The translations under genes were made by a program, and so were the position numbers. A stretch of 64,000 bases of DNA from Candidatus Enterococcus ferrettii (GTDB lineage Bacteria > Bacillota > Bacilli > Lactobacillales > Enterococcaceae), in contig NZ_JAFREL010000083.1 in assembly GCF_017377655.1 (NCBI RefSeq), positions 1 through 64,000 of the forward strand, in the 5' to 3' direction. Positions 35,811-43,912 of the stretch are shown one piece after another; the stretch's first letter is position 1; every line of letters begins with the position of its first letter. The notes beneath the pieces were generated by a model. That model was not told the origin of the DNA, ran no database searches, and saw nothing but the letters and a program-made list of their open reading frames with translations.

Positions 35811-37736
35811 TTAGTTTTTTTGATACAACAGCAAACCTGTCAAATTTTCGATCTGCTCCTCAATGCTTAAACCAACTGTCGTGTCCTTAATCAGAATACG
35901 GGTCAGTTCATGATCAATTACTTTTTTCAAAGAGGTTTGATCCGATTGCTTCTCTAACAGATTCTCAACCGAGGTAAAGGGTTCATGAGTAACCAATTGG
36001 AAGCCATAGGAATTGTTCAACAGCGAGTACCCAGCAATGCCAGTAGTCTTCTGATAAGCCTTAGAAAGACCGCCATCAATCACAAACAGCATTCCTTCAC
36101 CTTTAATGGGTGATTCGCCGCCCTTCACCTTCACCGGTGTATGACCGTTGATGATACGAGAGGCGGGTGAATAAAGACCAAACTCTTCTAAAATCATTTC
36201 GCAGATTTCTTTTTTATCCCGAAAAGAGTAGTAGCTGTTTTTTACTTCCAAATGCGTCTTTTTATCATTGATGAAGTAGCGCTCAAAGGTCGTCATGGCA
36301 CTCTTTCCAAATTGGGGCGAAATTTTACCAGTCCAGCAATACCAGATCCAATCAGCATGTGGATTGTCTGTACTTTGATCATTGCAACCTAACCGGATTT
36401 GATTTTCGAAAAACTCTAGCAGGCATTTGCCTTCATACAGATCCTTGCCAACCTTTAGGGGGAGGAATTTCCCCTTCCCATCCAATGGAATACAACCATG
36501 GAACAGCAAGTGTTGATTGTAAACCAAGTACATGGAGCCTTTGTCCAGTAAAAAATTCATATGTTCTTGCATTTTGACCGACATTTGGAAAGAGGCCATC
36601 AGCATATCCACTACATAATATTCCTGCTGAGTAAGGGCATAAGGGTCCTTTTGCACTGTTTGGAAACAGCTGCCCTGCAAAGGGTAAGTATCTTTGCCCA
36701 GTTTGATTGTATTGGACTTGAAATTGATCTGATTAAACATTAAACGATCTTCCATCTCAAATTCGGGATGACGTTGAATCAGCTGTCCTTCCAGCTTAAA
36801 TTGTAAAATAGATAAAGCTTGGTGAACCTTTTCCAGCGTATCTAAACTTTCGATGGAATAGTCTGCGCTGCAATTTTTTTCTTTGGGTGTGAAGACCGGA
36901 TTTTTTTCATAGTGCTCTTCAGCGTACATAAACAAAGGACGCAGATTTAAGGCATAAGCCTGTTCAATTTCATAAAGATAATTGTAACGGGCAGCAATTC
37001 GCAGCAGGGTTATTAGGCAGGCGCGAGAGCCGCCGTAAGCACCCATCCATAAAATGTCGTGGTTGCCCCACTGAACGTCGACGGAAGGCTGCTGGCATAA
37101 ACGGTCCATAATCTTGTCTGCGGCCGGTCCACGGTCGTAAATATCGCCAACGACATGCAGATGGTCTAAAACTAAGCGCTGAATACTGTTGCATAAAGCT
37201 ACAATGAAAGGTTCACCCTGATCCAGCTCCAAAAGATGAGACATGATTTGGTCAAAGTAATCAGCTTTATCCTGATAATTAGTGTCAGTGTACATTAACT
37301 CTTCAATGATATAAGCATATTGCTTTGGCAAAGCCTTTCTTACCTTTGAACGAGTATATTTGGTTGAAGAATAGCTCAGCAATTCTAACAATTGGCGTAT
37401 TTTTTTGCGATACCAGGAACAATCCTTATGGTCGAAGAAGGTATTGCTTGCTAATGCTTCTCGTGGGTAAGCTACTAAAATAGTTAGTTTGTCTTTCTCA
37501 TGGGAAGTCAGACGGTCCTGAAACAGGCCGCTGATTTTCTCCTTGATGTTACCAGCTCCGGTACGCAGAATATGGTTAAAGGCATCGTACTCACCGTGAA
37601 TATCGCTGATATACAATTCGGTTCCTTTAGGCAAGTGCATGATTGCTTCCAGATTAATTAATTCAGTCAAAATTGCTTCCTTGGTAGTGAATTCTTTTTC
37701 CAGCATTTGGTAATATTTTTCACGGGTAGACAGCAT
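35811..37736 (-). CDS. fbp: Fructose-1,6-bisphosphatase, class III
   Basis: Gluconeogenic phosphatase of the Firmicutes-specific class III. Calcineurin-like metal motifs DIHGEYDAF, GDIYDRGP and GNHD are in order in the first half, with NGHTPVKV near residue 540. 641 aa, close to Bacillus Fbp (about 670). GGAGG at 37742-37746 points to ATG 37736; the in-frame TTG at 37748 overlaps that ribosome site and is rejected. It lies directly after PPSR-2 on the same strand. Confidence 0.95.
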   Translation of the reverse strand: MLSTREKYYQMLEKEFTTKEAILTELINLEAIMHLPKGTELYISDIHGEYDAFNHILRTGAGNIKEKISGLFQDRLTSHEKDKLTILVAYPREALASNTFFDHKDCSWYRKKIRQLLELLSYSSTKYTRSKVRKALPKQYAYIIEELMYTDTNYQDKADYFDQIMSHLLELDQGEPFIVALCNSIQRLVLDHLHVVGDIYDRGPAADKIMDRLCQQPSVDVQWGNHDILWMGAYGGSRACLITLLRIAARYNYLYEIEQAYALNLRPLFMYAEEHYEKNPVFTPKEKNCSADYSIESLDTLEKVHQALSILQFKLEGQLIQRHPEFEMEDRLMFNQINFKSNTIKLGKDTYPLQGSCFQTVQKDPYALTQQEYYVVDMLMASFQMSVKMQEHMNFLLDKGSMYLVYNQHLLFHGCIPLDGKGKFLPLKVGKDLYEGKCLLEFFENQIRLGCNDQSTDNPHADWIWYCWTGKISPQFGKSAMTTFERYFINDKKTHLEVKNSYYSFRDKKEICEMILEEFGLYSPASRIINGHTPVKVKGGESPIKGEGMLFVIDGGLSKAYQKTTGIAGYSLLNNSYGFQLVTHEPFTSVENLLEKQSDQTSLKKVIDHELTRILIKDTTVGLSIEEQIENLTGLLLYQKN

Positions 37737-37748
37737 AAAAACCTCCAA

Positions 37749-38567
37749 TTAATTTGGCAAATGGCTATCCATGTGTTCAGCAATCAGAGTGGCTGCCTCT
37801 TCAATGGATTTGTTGGTTACATCGAGTGAGAATGCCCCTAAATCATCAAAGACGCCTAAAGCATAATCAAGCTCGTCCTTGATTCGTTTAATATCGGCAT
37901 AACGAGAATTTTCCTGTAGACCTAGCGAATGCAAACGACTGGTACGGATTTTCTGTTGTGTTTCGGGTTCAATAATTAAGCCTACCAGTTTTTCCTTTGG
38001 AACATCCTTAATTTGTTCAGGTAAGGGAACCTCTGGGATTAAAGGTAAATTAGCCACTTTATAGCGGTTATTAGCCAAATACATACTTAACGGTGTTTTC
38101 GAAGTGCGAGAGATTCCCAGCAAAACAATATCGGCTTCCATAAAGCCTTTTGGATCTTTTCCGTCATCATATTTCACTGCAAATTCAATGGCTTCCACTC
38201 GGTTAAAATATTCTTGGTTCAGTTTGTGGACGGTACCTGCCTCTTGCAAAGGAGCAATACCGGTTTTTTGATGAATGATTTCCATGAAAGGGCACATTAA
38301 ATCCATATATTGTAAGCCAGTTCGATCGCAAAAATCAGCAACAATCTTCGTTAAATTGCTGCTAACCAAAGTTGTAACAACAATCGCCCCGTCCTTTAGA
38401 GCATCACTTAAAATTTCTTTCAGCTCTTCTTCGTCCTTCATGAACGGGAAACGATAAGAAGTATCAAACTCAACATCAGGAAATTGTGCAGTAACAGCAT
38501 TCACCAATTTTAAAGAAGTTTCGCCAACGGCATCAGAGATCATATACAACGGTACACTTTTTTTCAT
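37749..38567 (-). CDS. PPDK/PEP-synthase regulatory kinase-pyrophosphorylase (DUF299), copy 2
   Basis: 272 residues, clearly paralogous to the protein at 9336-10196: same ISDAVGETS start, KYDDGKDPKGFMEADIVLLG segment type, P-loop-like GISRTSKTPLS and LANLPLIP-type segment. Expected to control a pyruvate phosphate dikinase or PEP synthase by ADP-dependent phosphorylation. It sits between ccpN and fbp, matching the Bacillus ccpN-yqfL order; this is therefore the likely orthologue of yqfL and the other copy the extra one. ATG follows AGGAGAAAATAATA. Confidence 0.92.
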   Translation of the reverse strand: MKKSVPLYMISDAVGETSLKLVNAVTAQFPDVEFDTSYRFPFMKDEEELKEILSDALKDGAIVVTTLVSSNLTKIVADFCDRTGLQYMDLMCPFMEIIHQKTGIAPLQEAGTVHKLNQEYFNRVEAIEFAVKYDDGKDPKGFMEADIVLLGISRTSKTPLSMYLANNRYKVANLPLIPEVPLPEQIKDVPKEKLVGLIIEPETQQKIRTSRLHSLGLQENSRYADIKRIKDELDYALGVFDDLGAFSLDVTNKSIEEAATLIAEHMDSHLPN

Positions 38568-38579
38568 TATTATTTTCTC

Positions 38580-39209
38580 CTATCGATTAGTTTCTGTTTG
38601 TTTCGCTTGCTGCATAATATAATTGAAGATGCGTGATTTTGTAATTTTTCCAATGATTTTTTTCGGATCTTCATCGCTGACCACCGGCAAAGAATCCACT
38701 TGATAATCCAGCAAAACTGCGCCAGCTTCTAAGACGGTATATTCTTTTGTACAGGTCCGGATATGTGGTGCACGAGTCATAACCACCGCAACGGGTGTAT
38801 TCTGCAGATTGCTGTTCAAAGCTGCCCGCAGTAAATCTTTTCGCGACAATAGTCCAACGAGATGCTGTTCCTTATCTGTCACATAAATAGAACCGACATC
38901 ATACATGAACATATTAGTAATTGCATCGTGGATCGAGGTGTCTTGCGGAGTCAGCAGTGGTGAGAGCATAATATCACCAACTTTCACTGAAAAGATCTTA
39001 TCGAACAAGAATTGTTCGATGCCGACACCGGTATAGGTATACCCAACTTTGGGGCTGGCCTCCAGCATACCGGCCATCGTTAGAAAAGAAAGGTCTGTAC
39101 GCAAAGTTGCGTGTGAGATACCTAGATTTTCAGCAATCTTTTCTCCGCTTAACGGCTGCTCTTTTTTTACTATTTCGATGATTTTCTCTTGCCGTTCTGA
39201 TAGCTTCAT
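38580..39209 (-). CDS. ccpN: CcpN-type repressor (HTH plus CBS pair)
   Basis: 209 residues: N-terminal DeoR-like helix-turn-helix (about 1-60, with ISHATLRTDLSFL), then two CBS domains (about 75-205; e.g. IYVTDKEQHLVGLLSRKDLL). In Bacillus subtilis CcpN represses gluconeogenic genes (gapB, pckA) and responds to ATP/ADP. Here it heads ccpN-PPSR-fbp, 12 bases before PPSR-2. ATG follows TAGGAGGAACTT. Confidence 0.92.
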   Translation of the reverse strand: MKLSERQEKIIEIVKKEQPLSGEKIAENLGISHATLRTDLSFLTMAGMLEASPKVGYTYTGVGIEQFLFDKIFSVKVGDIMLSPLLTPQDTSIHDAITNMFMYDVGSIYVTDKEQHLVGLLSRKDLLRAALNSNLQNTPVAVVMTRAPHIRTCTKEYTVLEAGAVLLDYQVDSLPVVSDEDPKKIIGKITKSRIFNYIMQQAKQTETNR

Positions 39210-39250
39210 AAGTTCCTCCTATAGTACAGTGATTCATTCGTACATCAAAT

Positions 39251-39278
39251 ATTATACACTTATTCGCTATATAAACAA
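39251..39278 (-). promoter_or_regulatory. Promoter of ccpN-PPSR-fbp
   Basis: On the minus strand TTGTTT (39278-39273), a 16-base spacer and consensus TATAAT (39256-39251), leaving a leader of about 40 bases. Confidence 0.7.
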
Positions 39279-39330
39279 CATAAACAGATGAATAAACGCA
39301 TATTTATTTTTTATCGATAAGACAAAATCT

Positions 39331-39359
39331 TTTACGAAAAAAGCGATAAGCGTTATACT
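39331..39359 (+). promoter_or_regulatory. Promoter of tRNA-Glu
   Basis: TTTACG at 39331-39336, a 17-base spacer and TATACT at 39354-39359. The tRNA begins 15 bases later. Confidence 0.75.
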
Positions 39360-39373
39360 ATTTTTGGTTAAAT

Positions 39374-39445
39374 AGCCTGTTGGTCAAGGGGTCAAGACGC
39401 TGCGTTCTCAGCGCGGAATCACGGGTTCAAATCCCGTACAGGTTA
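39374..39445 (+). tRNA. tRNA-Glu (anticodon CTC)
   Basis: 72 nt without encoded CCA. Acceptor AGCCTGT pairs with ACAGGTT (an A-T closing pair and one G-T). The D arm TGGTCAAGGGGTCAAGAC is Glu-like. Anticodon stem CTGCG / CGCGG with loop TTCTCAG gives anticodon CTC, reading GAG. T arm ACGGG-TTCAAAT-CCCGT. Most low-GC Bacillota read both Glu codons with TTC, so a CTC isoacceptor is notable, as is an A1-U72 end. It has its own promoter and terminator. Confidence 0.9.
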
Positions 39446-39450
39446 TACAG

Positions 39451-39495
39451 TGCTGCGGCAGTCGTTTTTTATTAACGATTGCGGCATTTTTTTTT
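39451..39495 (+). terminator. Terminator after tRNA-Glu
   Basis: TGCTGCGGCAGTCGTT with AACGATTGCGGCA forms an imperfect long stem followed by T9. Confidence 0.85.
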
Positions 39496-39557
39496 AAAAC
39501 AAAAAATAGTTGAGGTGTGCAGCTCACGAAAAAAGTCAATATTTTCCAAGCCGGCAG

Positions 39558-39577
39558 TGTATACTCTTTTGTATACT
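39558..39577 (+). repeat. Tandem TGTATACT pair upstream of the AraC-type gene
   Basis: Two identical 8-mers TGTATACT at 39558-39565 and 39570-39577, 12 bases apart and each containing the palindrome GTATAC, just ahead of the regulator gene. They could be a regulator site or hold the -10 element (TATACT). No matching -35 is seen. Confidence 0.5.
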
Positions 39578-39601
39578 AGGTAAAAGACAGGAGGCCGGGC
39601 G

Positions 39602-40444
39602 ATGGCACAAGCCAAAAAGGTGATTTGTTACGACAAGCAATTACAGCTGGAGGCGTATACTTTTACTGGCGTTTCGCAAAATTTCCCTAATCACTTTCAC
39701 GACTATTATGTAATTGGTCTAATTGAAGCAGGGGATCGTCGTTTGGTGGTGAATCAACAGGAATATATGATTGGACCAGGCGATCTCTTGACCTTCAATC
39801 CTTACGATAGGCATAGCTGCGAAGAAATTTCTGCCGGATGCTTGACCTATCGCTGTTTTAACATTAAAAAGGAAAAGATGCGTCACATCATGCAGGAGAT
39901 TGGAGCTGTGGAAGAATTGCCTTATTTTCTTCAGCCTGTTCAAAAGCAATCCAGTACGGTTGATGATTTTACCAGAGTACATCAACTGGTGATGGCTGAA
40001 CAAGAGGAAGGTGAAAAGGAATCACTCTTTTATTTATTGATGGAGGACTTTCTGCAAAATTTTACTTCCATGGAACAAACAAACCCGCTTTTTGCCAAGC
40101 AAGAGGTAGAGCGGGTGTGCGACTATCTAGAACATCATTATGGTGAGAAAATTACTCTGGATCAATTAAGTGAAATTGCTCATCTGAATAAGCATTCTTT
40201 GGTTCGCAATTTTACTCGTTACAAGGGGATTACGCCTTATCGCTATTTAGAAACGTTGCGCATTGATAAAGCGAAGAAGCTGTTGGAGCAAGGGAAAAGC
40301 TTGTTAGAAGCGGCTCAGCAAACGGGTTTTTACGACCAAAGTCACTTTGCAAATTATTTTAATCGTTTAATTGGACTAACCCCGAGCCAGTACCAATCTG
40401 TCTTTTTAAAAATGAAGGAAAAAGAGGATCTGTATGACGAATGA
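39602..40444 (+). CDS. AraC-family transcriptional regulator
   Basis: 280 residues: N-terminal cupin-type sensing domain (about 1-160, with FPNHFHDYYVIGLIEAG) and two C-terminal helix-turn-helix units (LDQLSEIAHLNKHSLVRNF and LLEAAQQTGFYDQSHFANYF followed by GLTPSQY). ATG follows CAGGAGGCCGGGCG. The effector is unknown. Its end overlaps the DUF2000 gene by 11 bases. Confidence 0.93.
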   Translation: MAQAKKVICYDKQLQLEAYTFTGVSQNFPNHFHDYYVIGLIEAGDRRLVVNQQEYMIGPGDLLTFNPYDRHSCEEISAGCLTYRCFNIKKEKMRHIMQEIGAVEELPYFLQPVQKQSSTVDDFTRVHQLVMAEQEEGEKESLFYLLMEDFLQNFTSMEQTNPLFAKQEVERVCDYLEHHYGEKITLDQLSEIAHLNKHSLVRNFTRYKGITPYRYLETLRIDKAKKLLEQGKSLLEAAQQTGFYDQSHFANYFNRLIGLTPSQYQSVFLKMKEKEDLYDE

Positions 40445-40853
40445 ACGAAAATGTGTCATGGTAGTAGATGAGAAGATGCCTATCGGGATTATTGCGAACA
40501 GTACAGCAGTAATGGGCGTTACGATTGGCAAACTATTCCCAGAGGTGGTAGGTCGAAATGTTTATGATCAAACCGGTTACGAGCATCAAGGAGTCATTGA
40601 ATTTCCGATTCCGATTTTAAAAGGTAATAAAGCGTTTCTGAGAGAATTGAAAGAAAAAATGCAAGACCCGAAGTTTGAACAAGTAACAGTGGTTGATTTC
40701 TTTGATGCTGCTCAGAGCTGTAAGACCTATGAGGAATATATTGAGAAGATGAAGAACATCCCTGAATCAGCGCTGCAGTATTTTGGTTTAACCTTTTTTG
40801 GTCCTAAAAAACAAGTGAATCAATTAACCGGCAGTTTGCCTTTACTGAGATAA
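40434..40853 (+). CDS. DUF2000 family protein
   Basis: 139 residues resembling DUF2000 (PTH2-like fold): N-terminal KCVMVVDEKMPIGIIANS, then IGKLFPEVVG and the C-terminal LTFFGPKKQVNQLTG. No catalytic motif is obvious and no function is established. The overlap with the AraC-type gene indicates one transcript and a shared role, probably handling or sensing the same small molecule. Confidence 0.82.
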   Translation: MTNERKCVMVVDEKMPIGIIANSTAVMGVTIGKLFPEVVGRNVYDQTGYEHQGVIEFPIPILKGNKAFLRELKEKMQDPKFEQVTVVDFFDAAQSCKTYEEYIEKMKNIPESALQYFGLTFFGPKKQVNQLTGSLPLLR

Positions 40854-40859
40854 GTTAGA

Positions 40860-40904
40860 AGCTTTGCTAATTCGTAATTATACGAGTCGGCAAAGCTTTT
40901 TTGG
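40860..40904 (+). terminator. Terminator after the DUF2000 gene
   Basis: AGCTTTGC (from 40860) pairs with GCAAAGCT (to 40897), with an inner ATTCGTAATTATACGAGT arm, followed by T6. Confidence 0.85.
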
Positions 40905-40906
40905 CG

Positions 40907-40937
40907 ACAAAAAAACCTAGCTGCTGCGAGCTAGGTT
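40907..40937 (-). terminator. Terminator of yidC
   Basis: AACCTAGCT (40914-40922) pairs with AGCTAGGTT (40929-40937). Read on the minus strand the stem is followed by a T8 run. Confidence 0.87.
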
Positions 40938-40944
40938 CAATGAA

Positions 40945-41868
40945 TTATTTACGTTTTTGTTTACCAGAATTACGACCATTAGCAGATTTCTTCGGCTGAT
41001 TGACCGCTTTAGGCTTAATCGGCTCAGCCTTTTTCATGGTTTGTGGTGTTACAACTTGCTTCGGTGGATTCTTCGCCAATTCTTCTTTAATTTTTGCCTT
41101 GATCTTTGGACGCATCAATACATTGGTGATGAAGGTTTGGATACAGCTAAAAATACCGCCGACTACCCAATATAGTCCCACACCAGCTGGTGAACTGAAG
41201 GTCATGAAGACAATCATTAATGGTGAAGCAATCATCATGCTGCGCATCGTCTTTTTCTGTTCTTCAGGAACACCGATCAAAGAAATGTAGCTTTGCAGCA
41301 AATAGGCAATCCCAACAACAACAACCAATACATAACTTGGTTTTGCTAAATCAATACCTAAAAACACAGAGCTCTGAATCCCGGTAGAAAAACGGGCAGT
41401 ATAATACAAAGCTGAGAAAATAGGCATTTGGATCAGCAACGGCAGACAACCAATGCCGCCCATCATGCTAACATTGTTTTCTTTGTAGACAGCCTGCATT
41501 TCTCTTTGAGCTTCCATTTGCTCTTCAGGAGTTGACGCTTCTTTTAATTTTGCTTGAGCGGCGTCCACTTGAGGCTTAATCGATTGCATTTTTTCTGTCT
41601 GAATTAGTGATTTTTTCGATTGGTTGATTCCTAATGGCATAATGATCAAACGAACGATGATCGTTAAAACAATGATAGCTAAGCCATAGGACCAGTTAAA
41701 GTTTTGAACCATCCACTCCAAAAAACTCTCTAAAGGAACAACTAGGAAACGATAAACAATACCTGATGTATCTGGTTTTCCGTCACTGCCCATACGAACA
41801 CAGCCAGATAGAAATACCACAAGACTTAGGAGTCCCGTTCCAAGAAGCCATTTTTTCATTTTATTCAT
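40945..41868 (-). CDS. yidC: Membrane protein insertase YidC/OxaA (second-paralogue type)
   Basis: Inserts and folds inner-membrane proteins. A lipoprotein signal peptide ends in the lipobox LSGC (Cys near residue 23), followed by about five membrane helices including NWSYGLAIIVLTIIVRLIIMP, and a basic C-terminal tail ending GKQKRK that probably contacts ribosomes. 307 aa. Neighbours are acyP and an rRNA methylase, an arrangement typical of lactic acid bacteria, so this is probably the stand-alone paralogue rather than the rnpA-linked one. ATG follows AGAGGAAG. Confidence 0.94.
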   Translation of the reverse strand: MNKMKKWLLGTGLLSLVVFLSGCVRMGSDGKPDTSGIVYRFLVVPLESFLEWMVQNFNWSYGLAIIVLTIIVRLIIMPLGINQSKKSLIQTEKMQSIKPQVDAAQAKLKEASTPEEQMEAQREMQAVYKENNVSMMGGIGCLPLLIQMPIFSALYYTARFSTGIQSSVFLGIDLAKPSYVLVVVVGIAYLLQSYISLIGVPEEQKKTMRSMMIASPLMIVFMTFSSPAGVGLYWVVGGIFSCIQTFITNVLMRPKIKAKIKEELAKNPPKQVVTPQTMKKAEPIKPKAVNQPKKSANGRNSGKQKRK

Positions 41869-41907
41869 TTAATTCTTCCTCTGCTAATAAAATTTCACAC
41901 AGGGAAT

Positions 41908-41936
41908 ACTATACTAAAGATCGGACCCCTTTTCAA
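41908..41936 (-). promoter_or_regulatory. Promoter of yidC
   Basis: On the minus strand TTGAAA (41936-41931), a 17-base spacer and TATAGT (41913-41908), between acyP and yidC. Confidence 0.7.
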
Positions 41937-41973
41937 TTGTATTTCAAAAAAAGCCGATGGATTCAACGTTTTC

Positions 41974-42246
41974 TTAATAGATTACAGAGAATTTATCTCG
42001 ATCTTTAATGGAGGAGTCCTCATACTTTTCCATGTGGTCTACTCGAGCAAAGGAATGGGGCGGTTGCTTAATCTTTTCTAAGAAGGTATCCACTTGTTCG
42101 GTTGAGCCGATAGCTTCGATCGTTACGCTGCCATTGTCTTCATTTTTTACAGTTCCGGTAATACCAATTTCCTGAGCCAGTAGTTGTGTAGTATAGCGAA
42201 AGCCGACACCTTGGACACGTCCAGTTACATTAATATGCATTTTCAT
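41974..42246 (-). CDS. acyP: Acylphosphatase
   Basis: 90-residue enzyme hydrolysing carboxyl-phosphate bonds. The phosphate-binding loop GRVQGVGFRY with its catalytic Arg and the catalytic Asn in GTVKNEDNGSV are intact. ATG at 42246 follows GGAGGAATCAGATC. It is divergent from the methyltransferase gene and upstream of yidC. Confidence 0.94.
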   Translation of the reverse strand: MKMHINVTGRVQGVGFRYTTQLLAQEIGITGTVKNEDNGSVTIEAIGSTEQVDTFLEKIKQPPHSFARVDHMEKYEDSSIKDRDKFSVIY

Positions 42247-42335
42247 GATCTGATTCCTCCTTTTTTACTATCATAACGAGTTTTGCTGGCTGAGACAAGA
42301 AATCGCGTGCTATAATGCCAAAGAGGTGACGCAAG

Positions 42336-43097
42336 TTGAAAGAAATTCAATCGAACAAAAATCCATTTATCAAAGAAATCAAAAAATTGCAGCAAAAAAA
42401 ATATCGTCAGCAAACCAATTCCTATATTTTGGAAGGCTTTCACCTAGTGCAGGAAGCCTTTAATGCGGGGGTGGAAATTCAAGAGGTTTTTGTCAATCCG
42501 CGAGGGCAAAAGGAATGGGCTGCTTGGCTGGCAGAACGTTTTCCTGAGTATTATTTAGTTAGCGATGAAATACTGAAAATGTTAGCAGATCAACCGACAC
42601 CTCAGGGGATGGCAGCTGTTGTTTCCATGACTGAGGATACGATCGAACAGTTTACTGGGGCATGGCTGTTGTTGGATCAGGTACAAGACCCAGGGAATGT
42701 CGGAACAATGATTAGAACTGCAGATGCTGCCGGCTTTAGCGGAGTTGTCCTAGGTGAAGGCACGGTTGATTTATATAACCCCAAAACCTTGCGCAGCATG
42801 CAAGGCAGTCATTTTCATTTGGCAGTAGTTTCCAGAAAGCTGCCAGAATTGATTTCTGAGTTGCAATCGCAGAAATTCACCGTCTTCGGAACCGCCTTAG
42901 ACAAAAACGCCAAAAATTATCAGACAGTGGATGTACAGGCTGATTTTGCTTTAGTGATGGGCAATGAGGGACAAGGAATGCGTCCGGATCTGTTAGCCAT
43001 GACAGATGCTAATCTTTATATTCCTATCAAGGGTCAGGCAGAGTCTTTGAACGTTGCGGTGGCTGCGGGCATCTTAATGTTTAAGTTAATTAAGTGA
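42336..43097 (+). CDS. TrmH/SpoU-family RNA 2'-O-methyltransferase
   Basis: SPOUT-fold methyltransferase acting on rRNA or tRNA. N-terminal substrate-binding domain (about 1-95), then the SPOUT motifs QVQDPGNVGTMIRTADA, FALVMGNEGQGM and IPIKGQAESLNVAVAAGI. 253 aa. No ATG fits; TTG at 42336 lies 6 bases after AAGAGGTGA. The target nucleotide is unknown. Confidence 0.92.
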   Translation: MKEIQSNKNPFIKEIKKLQQKKYRQQTNSYILEGFHLVQEAFNAGVEIQEVFVNPRGQKEWAAWLAERFPEYYLVSDEILKMLADQPTPQGMAAVVSMTEDTIEQFTGAWLLLDQVQDPGNVGTMIRTADAAGFSGVVLGEGTVDLYNPKTLRSMQGSHFHLAVVSRKLPELISELQSQKFTVFGTALDKNAKNYQTVDVQADFALVMGNEGQGMRPDLLAMTDANLYIPIKGQAESLNVAVAAGILMFKLIK

Positions 43098-43228
43098 TTG
43101 TGAAGAAAAATTCAGGCTTATTAAGGTTCCTTTAAAGTTCGGTATAAGTAAAGTAACTCACCTGTTTTCTTATCTGAAAGCGTGTTATACTACTAAACAG
43201 ATACGAAAGAAAAGGGGCTTTGCATCAG

Positions 43229-43714
43229 ATGAATTGGCAAGATGATAAAGAGTATATGTCCTATGTTGAAGATCTGCTAGCTACCAAAGAAGTACAAAGA
43301 TTGGCAAATTACACCCAACACATGAATTCAACACGCTTGGAGCACTCAATTAGTGTCTCTTATAATAGCTATAAATTAGCAAAACGTTTGAATGGCAACG
43401 CGAAGGCAACAGCTCGCGCGGGACTATTACACGATTTGTTTTATTACGATTGGCACACAACTAAGTTTGATGAAGGGTCTCACGCTTACATGCATCCACG
43501 TATTGCAGTGAAGAATGCAGAAAAGATTACTGAATTATCTGCACTAGAGCGCGACATTATTATCAAACATATGTGGGGTGCTACTATTACACCGCCTAAA
43601 TACAAAGAGGGTTATATTGTGACAATGGTCGACAAATATTGCGCGATCAAAGAAGCAGCAGCACCACTTACTGCACGTTTGAACAAAAGACGTGTGAAAA
43701 AAGAAGTTATCTAA
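43229..43714 (+). CDS. HD-domain phosphohydrolase, unassigned
   Basis: 161 residues consisting of one HD domain: LEHSISVSYNSYKLAKRL supplies the first His, LLHDLFYYDWH the HD pair, and MVDKYCAIKE the last Asp. Small stand-alone HD proteins hydrolyse nucleotides or similar phosphoesters; the substrate is not known. AAAGGGG at 43211-43217 is 11 bases before ATG 43229; a TTG at 43220 is too close. It is followed by its own terminator. Confidence 0.88.
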   Translation: MNWQDDKEYMSYVEDLLATKEVQRLANYTQHMNSTRLEHSISVSYNSYKLAKRLNGNAKATARAGLLHDLFYYDWHTTKFDEGSHAYMHPRIAVKNAEKITELSALERDIIIKHMWGATITPPKYKEGYIVTMVDKYCAIKEAAAPLTARLNKRRVKKEVI

Positions 43715-43741
43715 GAGCCTGGCAACTAGGCTCTTTTTTTG
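43715..43741 (+). terminator. Terminator after the HD gene
   Basis: GAGCCT / AGGCTC stem with a 7-base loop followed by T7. Confidence 0.88.
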
Positions 43742-43912
43742 TCGATTCTGCTCTTCGCAGTATCCAAAAGAACGAGTGCTACATAAAAATAGTTTTGTAC
43801 TTTTTAAGTGTAAAAGTTGACGGAGAGTAAAGCTTCCGGCTACAATAAAAGAGGTGAGTTATAAGTAAACGACACCTTATCCCCACAATAGATGTGAGCG
43901 AGGAAGATAAAT

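Noticed and set aside
41766..42008. Plus-strand frame between yidC and acyP
   Set aside because: Antisense to yidC and its promoter; no ribosome site.
43639..43830. Plus-strand frame after the HD gene
   Set aside because: Mostly runs over the HD gene end and its terminator; composition is not protein-like.
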